Origin: Phycisphaerae bacterium
Lineage (GTDB): Bacteria > Planctomycetota > Phycisphaerae > UBA1845 > Fen-1342
Reading direction: 5' to 3'
Assembly: GCA_030612705.1 (NCBI GenBank)
Contig: JAUWNI010000001.1
Coordinates: 1-64,000, forward strand
Length of the DNA stretch: 64,000 nt
Position 1 is the first letter of the stretch, and each line of letters begins with the position of its first letter. The position numbers and the translations under genes were made by a program. This document shows, piece after piece, positions 56,276 through 64,000 of the stretch. Below the pieces are notes generated by a model. The model was not told where the DNA came from. It saw only the letters and a list, made by a program, of their open reading frames with translations, and searched no databases.

Positions 56276-57880
56276 GCCGACCTGGCTGCCCTGACCGGGG
56301 CGTACGGCTCGTGCGAGGGTGATCCGGAGTACACCCCTTATGCCGACCTGGACGGGGACGGCTGCATCGGCATGTCCGACCTTGCCATCCTGTTGGGGAT
56401 GTACGGCACGACCATCGGCGACGAGATCTGGGCGTTGTACACCTGGGACGCCGAGAACCGTCTGATCGGCGTCGAGCCGACGGCAGCCGACCCGGGCGAC
56501 CTGACCGCCGACGACAAGAAGCTGGTGTTCAAATATGATTACATGGGCCGCCGCGTGGAGAAACGCGTGATCCCGTGGAACCCCAATCTCGGCACCGAAG
56601 GCGACTGGGACGTGGACAATCCCGACTCGGTCCGGCGGTACGTCTACCACAACTGGCTGCCGCTACTGGAGCTGGAGGTCGAGAACGCCGGCACGCCGAG
56701 CGAGACGATGACGATCCTGCGTAAGTATACGTGGGGGATCGACTTGAGCCAGACGCTCGATGGGGCCGGCGGCATCGGCGGCCTGCTAGCCACGTACGAC
56801 ACGCAGGGCACGCCCGAGACAGCCGACGACCGCGGCTACCTCTACCTCTACGACGCCAACGGCAACGTCGGGCAGGTGCTGTATGCGTCCGACGGCTCGA
56901 TCGAGGTGAAGTACGAATACGACGTCTTCGGTAACCGTATCAACCTGCCCGACCCAAGCGAGTACGACCAGCCGTTCCGCTTCAGCACGAAGTACTGGGA
57001 CGATGAAACCGGGCTGGGCTACTGGGGCTATCGCTACTATGGCCCAAGGCTGGGCCGCTGGCTTAGTCGAGACCCTATCATGGAGTCAGGCGGAGCCAAT
57101 CTATATGGATATGTTCAAAACGCCCCTACGTTCGACAGCGACTCGCTGGGTCTCTGGAAGATTCTGCGCGTGGGGCTACTTAAAGCGCTTGCTACCGTAG
57201 AAAATGGAGACACCGTCGCTTCCCTAGCCAAGGCAATTGGCTTGGATTGTGACGATTATACGTTATGGCTCGGTCTCACTGATGATGCCCAGACATGCGG
57301 TACGATGCCCAAGAGTTGCACCCAGACTTTGACACCGGGCTGTCGCTATACAATTCCGAATTTGGTCGCCTATGTTGCGGGCGCCCCATCAACCATCCTA
57401 GGCGTAAAACTGAAAGGCTTGCTACACCCGGGATACGAATACGTTTTGCAGCAATCCGAGGCGCTGGCTTGGTGGTACTCCTTCGAGGGCTATCGTGTCC
57501 GGTTATACCGTGAGCCCAATATTTCTGTGGTACAAAATGTTCTTGCTAATCCAGATCTAACTGTCTTCATTTATGGTGGGCACGGCTCGGCGCCAAATCC
57601 GGCAAACAACAATCTCGGAGGAGGCCTAGCGATTAAACCAGGCAACCTACTAATGAGGAATCTCTATCGGTACACTTCGCAAGATCTGCCTAAGCTAGCC
57701 CGAATGACACTTCAGGCATGCTACACCGCAAACGGTGAAGGCACGCCATGGAAGAATAGCTGGAGATCCAATGTCGCTAACGCGGGGCTATTCCAGGGAC
57801 ACACAGGCGTATTCAGAGGCGCTAACATAGGTACGATACGAATGAAGCGGTATCGTGGTGCGCCCAACTACGGGTGGTAG
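56273..57880 (+). CDS. 5'-truncated RHS repeat-associated core protein with dockerin-like segment and C-terminal LysM-like + caspase/CHAT-like region
   Basis: DLAALTGAYGSCEGDPEYTPYADLDGDGCIGMSDLAILLGMYG; RHS core YEYDVFGNRINLP...FRFSTKYWDDETGLGYWGYRYYGPRLGRWLSRDPIMESGGANLYGYVQNAP; C-terminal IYGGHGS and LQACYT. Confidence 0.8.
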   Translation, partial: FADLAALTGAYGSCEGDPEYTPYADLDGDGCIGMSDLAILLGMYGTTIGDEIWALYTWDAENRLIGVEPTAADPGDLTADDKKLVFKYDYMGRRVEKRVIPWNPNLGTEGDWDVDNPDSVRRYVYHNWLPLLELEVENAGTPSETMTILRKYTWGIDLSQTLDGAGGIGGLLATYDTQGTPETADDRGYLYLYDANGNVGQVLYASDGSIEVKYEYDVFGNRINLPDPSEYDQPFRFSTKYWDDETGLGYWGYRYYGPRLGRWLSRDPIMESGGANLYGYVQNAPTFDSDSLGLWKILRVGLLKALATVENGDTVASLAKAIGLDCDDYTLWLGLTDDAQTCGTMPKSCTQTLTPGCRYTIPNLVAYVAGAPSTILGVKLKGLLHPGYEYVLQQSEALAWWYSFEGYRVRLYREPNISVVQNVLANPDLTVFIYGGHGSAPNPANNNLGGGLAIKPGNLLMRNLYRYTSQDLPKLARMTLQACYTANGEGTPWKNSWRSNVANAGLFQGHTGVFRGANIGTIRMKRYRGAPNYGW

Positions 57881-58019
57881 GACTTACTGCTCAGAATTGC
57901 AGAGAGCATAGTACGTACTGAAGACATACTACGCGTATTGTGCTGACTCGAGTCAAGACTCTCAGGCGGCGACTCGCTGATTTGTAATCGAGATAATTGG
58001 TATATCTGAGTGCACCGGT

Positions 58020-58805
58020 ATGGAGCATAGAGCGAAGAACGACCAGTTAGATGGATCTCGCGTGGAGGGCGCGCCGAAAGTGTACCGTGCTCGGCCGCGC
58101 GAGGTGAGCGATTGCGCTTTCATGTGCCTGCAACTCGTCTGTTTCTGGCTACCGGTATGCACATTGGTGCTTCTGATGATGCGCCAGCCCGCCCACGCGT
58201 GGAAAGGCGAGGTGGTGCTAGCGACGAGCGTTTGCATATGCTCGATAATTGCAGTGGTTGTCGGCATCATTATGATGCATGGAAGCCGGTATCGAAAACG
58301 AATGGTCGTGTTAGCCTGCTGCGGTGTCGTAGCGGCAAGCGTAACCGAACGGCTTGCTGTGATAAACGAATGTTTCAGACAGTGCGCAGTGGCAGATGTC
58401 CTGGGTGGGGTAACGTTTGATCAGGCAAGGCGAATTGTCGCGGCCCTCCATGGATATGCGCAAGACAACGATGGGCGGCTTCCGCCAGGGCTATGTGCCC
58501 TTATTCAAGACGGGCGATTGAAGCCAGAGGAACTCTGGATTCAAAGCAGTACAGCGGGGGCATGCGATTATGCCTATGTGGTCGGTTTGCGATATGATAG
58601 GGACCCGGGGGACTGGATTGTTGCTTTCGCGCGCCAAGACGAGCCTTACGGAACCGGGGGAATAGCGATATTCCTTGGTGGAGAGGTGTGTGGGGGTGTG
58701 TCTCCGGATGAACTGTCCAGGTACCTTGATGAATTTCGCAGGCGCTACGTTGAATCGCGTGGTAAGCAACCCACGATCATCGAGCCTCGATCAGACAAGA
58801 GCTGA
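58020..58805 (+). CDS. Multi-pass membrane protein with C-terminal pilin-like soluble region
   Basis: Hydrophobic segments LVCFWLPVCTLVLLMM, VVLATSVCICSIIAVVVGIIMM, MVVLACCGVVAAS; FDQARRIVAALHGYAQDNDGRLPPGLCALIQDGRLKPEELW. Confidence 0.6.
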   Translation: MEHRAKNDQLDGSRVEGAPKVYRARPREVSDCAFMCLQLVCFWLPVCTLVLLMMRQPAHAWKGEVVLATSVCICSIIAVVVGIIMMHGSRYRKRMVVLACCGVVAASVTERLAVINECFRQCAVADVLGGVTFDQARRIVAALHGYAQDNDGRLPPGLCALIQDGRLKPEELWIQSSTAGACDYAYVVGLRYDRDPGDWIVAFARQDEPYGTGGIAIFLGGEVCGGVSPDELSRYLDEFRRRYVESRGKQPTIIEPRSDKS

Positions 58806-59328
58806 GGTGATTAATGGCACCCGGCCCGGCCCTTGTGTGCGGCGACGGTGTTCCTCTGTGAAAGAGCCGAGTTGCGTTTAACATCGGCAGACGCCCGGAC
58901 CGAGGTCAACGACCTTGTTGGATGGTCAAGTTCGAGAAGAGCTGGCGGATTGGAACCGGGTCAGTCCGGCCACGGTTTCGCAAGTTTGATTTCCGCCGGT
59001 GGGAGGCCTAGAGTTCAGATGGACACATTCGTGGAACCTCGCCGTCTGATAAATTGCGAACTCTCGGGTCCACGACGAGGACATCGAGCGCGGCGAATTC
59101 GTCTTCCGGAGGATCGGCCTGCGTAACGGTGGACGGCAGCCCTGCGGGAAAGTTAGCCCGGTCGGGATGAGCAGCCAGCGGCGGCTTGGATCTAACGGAT
59201 ATGCGGCTCGCAGGTCTCGGACGCGGCCGAATTCGAGCGGGAATCGAGCTAATACTTGTGGTACAAACGGGTTGCGCACGACGCTGGAATGTGACACTGA
59301 CAAGCAGCAGATCGGAAAGGTTGATCTA

Positions 59329-59861
59329 ATGACTAAGTACAGTCGTTGGATACGTGCATTGGTTGTGGTTGGGCTAATCGCCATCGGCGCGGGGCAGGCA
59401 CAGGCCGACATCGAGTACGAAGTGATTGATCTCGGAGTGATGTTGATGGACCCGAGCGCGGCCAGTCTGGGGAAAGCTGTTAACGACCTGGGACAAGCTA
59501 CCGGCCGAGGAACCACGCAGAATTTTCATCACCACACTTTCCTGTATTCGGATGGGGTCATGCACGATATCGGTGATCTAGAACTCCATCACTATCATCA
59601 GGGGAATTCGATCAATAATCATGGGCACATAGCCGGTCACACGATTTGGGGCGATGCAACGTCGTTTCTGTATCGAGGCCCCGGTGATTACGTTGTTCTT
59701 GGAACTTTAGGCGGCGACTCGTCCTGGGCCGAAGATGTAAATGACCACGATCAGGTTGTCGGACGGTCAAATATTGACGGATTCGCAACACACGCCTTCC
59801 TCTGGCAGGACGGCGTCATGGCGGACTTGGGCACGCTCGGGGGCCGCGACAGTTATGCCAG
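59329..59861 (+). pseudogene. HAF-repeat secreted protein, 3'-truncated
   Basis: Signal peptide MTKYSRWIRALVVVGLIAIGAGQAQA; HAF repeats HTFLYSDGVMHDIGDL, TSFLYRGPGDYVVLGTLGGDSSWAEDVNDHDQVVGRS, HAFLWQDGVMADLGTLGGRDSYA; then abrupt change of composition. Confidence 0.7.
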
Positions 59862-60044
59862 CGCGACATCCACTCCGTCACCGCCAACACCCGCGCCGGC
59901 GGCCGCGAACTCCTCGCCCAAGCGACCCAAATCCCCATCCGCCCCCACGTCACCACCTACCCCCTTGCCGACGCCAACCGTGTCCTCCAGGATCTCAAGG
60001 CCGACCGCATCAACGGCACCGGCGTCCTGCTGATGAACACGTAA
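59862..60044 (+). pseudogene. 3' remnant of zinc-dependent alcohol dehydrogenase
   Basis: In a different frame from the HAF ORF: RDIHSVTANTRAGGRELLAQATQIPIRPHVTTYPLADANRVLQDLKADRINGTGVLLMNT*. Confidence 0.75.
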
Positions 60045-60153
60045 ACCCGCTCGTCGCCGTTCCAGACACACACAAAATGCCACAATATGTTAAAATCAGT
60101 ATACTGGGATGGGATTTCTTCTATCCCGGCTCCAACGCGGTAAGGAGTGCTCC

Positions 60154-60414
60154 GTGCCAACTTACGAGTACATCGCAAAGGATCCGAACCGCGGCTGCCA
60201 ACGCTGCCGCGTGCCTTTTGAGGTGCAACAATCGATGCACGACGCGCCGTTGAAGAAGTGCCCGCAGTGTAACCGTCCGGTCGAGCGTCTCATCTCGCGC
60301 TGCGCGATCAACACCCGCTCCGAAAAATCGATGCTCAGCGACCGCAACCTCAAGGAAAAAGGTTTCACTAAACTAGTCAAGGAAGACACCGGCCGCTACC
60401 GCAAGGTCACTTGA
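60154..60414 (+). CDS. FmdB-like zinc ribbon protein (GTG start)
   Basis: SD AAGGAG; MPTYEYIAKDPNRGCQRCRVPFEVQQSMHDAPLKKCPQCNRPVERLIS. Confidence 0.85.
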   Translation: MPTYEYIAKDPNRGCQRCRVPFEVQQSMHDAPLKKCPQCNRPVERLISRCAINTRSEKSMLSDRNLKEKGFTKLVKEDTGRYRKVT

Positions 60415-60485
60415 ACCGATATATATGATACTGCAATATGAAGGGCCGCGAGCCTGGAGCCCGCGCCGCCCCCTAGGAGAATTCG

Positions 60486-61403
60486 ATGCGTATAACCCCC
60501 ACCCTCATCATCCCCGTCACAACCTGTTTTCTTATCTGGCCCGCACTCGTCGGTTGCCACACCCCTCCGATGACCTACAGCGCCTCGCAGCTACAATCGC
60601 CGAGCGCTCGCGCCCGCGCCGCGTATCTTTATTGGCAGCGCAACAACGTTCCCTCGCTGCGTGAAAAAGACTATCGGCGAATCGCCTTGGTCGACTTCTC
60701 GGTCGAATACGTCACGGCCAAGATGGAAATGCCCGGCCAAAACCAGCCGACCTTCAGCCCGCCCGCGATCGCCCCGGGACACATCGGACTCGAATACAGC
60801 GGCCTCTTCCGCAAGAAACTCAACTTCGATGAGTCCCTCTGCCGGCAACTGGCCGACGAGCTCCACCAGATGTTCATCAGTCACCTTACCCGGCGGGGCT
60901 TCGAGGTCGTTGACTCGGCCGAGATCCGCCAGGCACCCGCCTATCAACGACTCGAGACCAGCCCGCGCGACAACGGCTCCATCCTACAAGAACTTAATCT
61001 GATCGGCTCCGACACCGGACGTACTAAGAAAATGATTATATACCCGGCGACCGGCCTGCAAATCGTCACCGGCGCCGACGGCGAAGACATCGAGGACGTC
61101 GAACTCGACCTGCTCGACCAGCTCCACGCCGACGTTTCGCTCCGCGTCCACATCCGCGTGGGCGTCTACCAAGACCACGCCAGCATCGAGCGGGGCTCGA
61201 TCATCTGGATCCTCACCCGCGACGTCGTCGGCAACATTACCGCCAACCGCTCGCTCCTGTCCGATAACATCGTCGTGACCCCGCGGGGTTTCGCCCCGCT
61301 CCAGGGCGAAGTCTACGACGTCGATTCCCATAAATACTTGCAAGCCATACGCTTACTATTCCCGGTCTACATCTCGATGGCCATTGAACCCGAACTGTAC
61401 TAG
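60486..61403 (+). CDS. Putative lipoprotein of unknown function
   Basis: N-terminal TTCFLIWPALVGCHTPP (lipobox-like); no other domain recognised. Confidence 0.65.
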   Translation: MRITPTLIIPVTTCFLIWPALVGCHTPPMTYSASQLQSPSARARAAYLYWQRNNVPSLREKDYRRIALVDFSVEYVTAKMEMPGQNQPTFSPPAIAPGHIGLEYSGLFRKKLNFDESLCRQLADELHQMFISHLTRRGFEVVDSAEIRQAPAYQRLETSPRDNGSILQELNLIGSDTGRTKKMIIYPATGLQIVTGADGEDIEDVELDLLDQLHADVSLRVHIRVGVYQDHASIERGSIIWILTRDVVGNITANRSLLSDNIVVTPRGFAPLQGEVYDVDSHKYLQAIRLLFPVYISMAIEPELY

Positions 61404-61464
61404 CTCATTAGTCACTAGAGCGGCAGTGCAGTCAGCCGCTCGGAATCCCGACCTGTGATTCCTC

Positions 61465-62616
61465 TTGCCCATTCCGTACAATTACATTACCGACAACGCG
61501 AAGCGAGCCGCATGCCCAGAGCCCATAATGACGCCGAAACAGCAACCTCGATCGAGCGCACCGAGCGACACAACGCCAAGCCATGGGTTCTTCCTTGACC
61601 TAACTTTAGAATCACAAAACCTAAGAAGATACTCATTCACACTAATCGAGCTCCTGGTCGTTGTCGCGATCATAGCTCTGCTGATCTCTATTGCGCTGCC
61701 GTCGCTCAGTCACGCCCGCGAACAGGCTCGCGTGGCCAAGTGTCTGGCCAACCTCCGCGCCGTCGCCCAGGCCGGCACCGCCTATATCCATGACTTCGAA
61801 AACCTCCCCTGGGCCCTTCCCTGGCTGTACGCCGTCGACGACAAAACTTTCACCAACGATGTCATCAGCGAATACGTCTGGGGTGGGGGCATGCCCGCCG
61901 CCACCGATGAACTCTTCGTTCAAGCCGGCAGCCCCGGCCTGCCGCCTTCAAGGACCGACGTCTACCACATTCCCCCCCGGCATCGTCCCATGAACCCCTA
62001 CTTCGAGGCCTCGGTCAGTTGGAACGCCGAGCCCACCGATCCGCCCGCCCAACAGCGCGAAGACGAGCCCGAAGTCCCCGATTACTTTCAGTGTCCCTCC
62101 GACAAAAACCCGTATGTTCCCGTCGTCGGCGAGTTCAACGCGCCCCCGGACGACGCCTACATGTCTCCCTGCTGGTGGTTCTGGGGCACCAGCTACCCGA
62201 TCAACTGGTATTGGCCCTACTACTACATGGAAGCCCCGCCCGGTGGAAAAGAGCCCTACACCGAATTCGACGTCGTCATCGGTGCCCACGACGACATTAA
62301 AGGCCTCGGCAAACACATGCTGAAGAAAAAGACCGGCCGCTTCGCTTCACAGTTCATCATGTTCTATGAAAACCAGCTCAACTTCGCGCTCGAAGCCGCC
62401 AGACCACCCGGCCACGCCGCCGGCCCCTGGGCCAGCGAGTCAAAAAACCTCCCCGGCTGGCACCGAAAAATGGACCACCACGTCGCCGCCTTCCTCGACG
62501 GCAGCGGCCGTTATCAGATCTTCGACACACGCTACGTCTTCGGCTCGAATTGGACCACCTGGCCCGCCCAACCCTGGTATGGCCGCTGGAAAGAATACAA
62601 CGACATCGTGCCGTAG
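61465..62616 (+). CDS. Prepilin-type N-terminal cleavage/methylation domain protein (type II pseudopilin-like)
   Basis: RRYSFTLIELLVVVAIIALLISIALPSLSHAREQARVAKCLANLRAVAQAG; start codon uncertain. Confidence 0.85.
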   Translation: MPIPYNYITDNAKRAACPEPIMTPKQQPRSSAPSDTTPSHGFFLDLTLESQNLRRYSFTLIELLVVVAIIALLISIALPSLSHAREQARVAKCLANLRAVAQAGTAYIHDFENLPWALPWLYAVDDKTFTNDVISEYVWGGGMPAATDELFVQAGSPGLPPSRTDVYHIPPRHRPMNPYFEASVSWNAEPTDPPAQQREDEPEVPDYFQCPSDKNPYVPVVGEFNAPPDDAYMSPCWWFWGTSYPINWYWPYYYMEAPPGGKEPYTEFDVVIGAHDDIKGLGKHMLKKKTGRFASQFIMFYENQLNFALEAARPPGHAAGPWASESKNLPGWHRKMDHHVAAFLDGSGRYQIFDTRYVFGSNWTTWPAQPWYGRWKEYNDIVP

Positions 62617-62662
62617 AGGTCCGCGGCCGTTGTTTGTCGTGAGGGGCGCCGTGCGGTTCGTG

Positions 62663-63196
62663 CTACGGGTTCTTCGCTATCCCCAGGTCCTCCGACGAGA
62701 GAAGCGATTCGAAAGCGTAGCCCGCTTCCTCGATCTTCGCTCGGCCGCCTTCCTGGCGGTCGATCACGACGACGAGCTTGTCGACCACTGCGCCGGCGTC
62801 GGTCAGGGTTTTCATCGCCTCGATCGCCTGGCCGCCGGAGGTGCAGATGTCTTCGACGACCAGCACGCGGTCGCCCTTTTCGATCTTCCCCTCGATCAGC
62901 TTGCCGGTGCCGTAGCCGGCCTTTTTCGAGTTGCGGACGATCACGAACGGCTTGCCGGTTTCCAATGAGGTGGCGGCGGCCAGTGCAATAGCGCCTAACT
63001 CGGCACCGGCGATACGGTCGATTCCGTCGTGGACGTACTTCGCGAAACGCCTGCCCAGCTCACGCAGCAACTCGGGCTGCGTCTCGAACAGGTACTTGTC
63101 GAGATAGTACTTGCTCTTTTTCCCGCTGCGGAGCGTGAAGTCGCCCTCGAGGTAGGCCGCCTGTTTCAGGGCCCGTGCGAATTCAGCGTCGGTCAT
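62663..63196 (-). CDS. pyrE: Orotate phosphoribosyltransferase
   Basis: FTLRSGKKSKYYLDKY; GAIALAAATSLETGKPFVIVRNSKKAGYGTGKLIEGKIEKGDRVLVVEDICTSGGQAIEA. Confidence 0.95.
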   Translation of the reverse strand: MTDAEFARALKQAAYLEGDFTLRSGKKSKYYLDKYLFETQPELLRELGRRFAKYVHDGIDRIAGAELGAIALAAATSLETGKPFVIVRNSKKAGYGTGKLIEGKIEKGDRVLVVEDICTSGGQAIEAMKTLTDAGAVVDKLVVVIDRQEGGRAKIEEAGYAFESLLSSEDLGIAKNP

Positions 63197-63342
63197 GGTC
63201 GTCTTCCTTGGAGCCGGTTGCGCATTTCCAGACGCCAGTGGAACGGGAAACCAAGGGGCATGTCAAGATGCACGTCCCGGGCGAACAGATTCGGCCAACG
63301 AGCCGACGGCCATTGCACTTTTCCTGGAACGCGCCCCGACCG

Positions 63343-64000
63343 CTACCAGCACTCGTCACCGTAACGGCTGAGCAGCTCGGCCAGGTCGGCCAGGTCGACG
63401 TCTCCGTCGTTGTCGAGATCGCCGTCTTCGTAACTCATGCCGGACGGCTCGCCGTAGTTGGCCAAGAGCTGCGCGAGGTCGCTCAGGTCGACGTCGTAAT
63501 CGGAGTCGAGATCGCCGATGCACTCGCAGACGTCCATGATCCCGTTTCCGTCGGCGTCCGGCCCGACGGCGAAGACATACGCCGCTCCAGCGTCTTCGCC
63601 CATCTCGTCATTGTAGTAGGCACCAATGATGGCGGTACTGCCACTGAGACCAAGGGAGCTGCCGAAGCGATCGTCGAACGCGCCGTCGGACGCCCCGATC
63701 TTGGCTACCTGCACCCAATGATCATTGGGCTGGCGTACGAAAACGTACGCGGCCCCGGAGCCGATGTCGTTGTAGTCCGCGTTCTTGGCCCCGATGAGCG
63801 CAAGGTCTCCTTCGAGCCCAACGGCAATGCCGAAAGCATCGGAGTTCTCGATGTCGTCGCTGACGATCTGCGCCACCTCGATCCAGTCGCCGTTCGTCTG
63901 ACGTTCGAAGATGTACGCCGCTCCCGCGCTGGGTGCGAACGCGTGCGCGGTCGTCGCGCCGACGAGCACGCGATCGCCACTGACCGCCACCGCTTCCCCG
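63343..64000 (-). CDS. FG-GAP repeat protein with dockerin-type C-terminus (runs off the window)
   Basis: GDRVLVGATTAHAFAPSAGAAYIFERQTNGDWIEVAQ and further repeats; C-terminal GDLDSDYDVDLSDLAQLLANYGEPS...GDLDNDGDVDLADLAELLSRYG. Confidence 0.8.
   Translation of the reverse strand, partial: GEAVAVSGDRVLVGATTAHAFAPSAGAAYIFERQTNGDWIEVAQIVSDDIENSDAFGIAVGLEGDLALIGAKNADYNDIGSGAAYVFVRQPNDHWVQVAKIGASDGAFDDRFGSSLGLSGSTAIIGAYYNDEMGEDAGAAYVFAVGPDADGNGIMDVCECIGDLDSDYDVDLSDLAQLLANYGEPSGMSYEDGDLDNDGDVDLADLAELLSRYGDECW

Noticed and set aside
59862-60033. Proline-rich tail SASATSTPSPPTPAPAAANSSPKRPKSP of the HAF ORF
   Set aside because: Out-of-frame translation of the alcohol dehydrogenase remnant, not a real linker.
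1-64000. tRNA, rRNA, exosortase, cohesin or restriction-modification genes
   Set aside because: Looked for by eye and not found; a proper tRNAscan/Infernal/HMM run would be needed to exclude them.

Overview
A 64 kb window of high-GC bacterial chromosome. Dockerin-like GDLDGDGDVDLADLAILLANYG tails, PEP-CTERM proteins, a HYExAFE-type protein and a prepilin-like secreted protein suggest the Planctomycetota (Phycisphaerae-like); this is inference, as there is no rRNA in the window. Housekeeping genes recognised: polA, mfd, pyrE, rarD-like, SPFH/band-7, a macro-domain hydrolase and a sigma-70-family factor with a long HTH-bearing N-terminus. The most coherent accessory system is a ~14-16 kb, mostly minus-strand Fe-S/metallocluster locus (about 29.1-45.6 kb). 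It resembles an expanded 'orange protein' (ORP) locus: a MrpORP-type Mrp-NifX fusion, two MinD-type ATPases with embedded ferredoxin motifs, several NifX/ORP-like proteins, DUF5320-like GRGRG proteins, ferredoxins, a radical SAM protein and a sigma-54 activator. By eye it carries a consensus-like -24/-12 promoter (TGGCACGCATCTTGCG) preceded by two TTGCA-N3-TGCAA dyads lying just after the activator gene. Other leads: an RHS protein whose C-terminus looks LysM-like plus caspase/CHAT-like (His-Cys dyad) with a downstream membrane protein; two chimeric junctions (truncated IS1634-type transposase/RHS, and HAF-repeat protein/alcohol-dehydrogenase 3' remnant); several families of REPIN-like palindromic dispersed repeats; 7-bp-period repeats inside coding sequences; and a strong internal Shine-Dalgarno/ATG inside the MrpORP fusion. 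All calls were made by reading the sequence and ORF translations; no database search was run.
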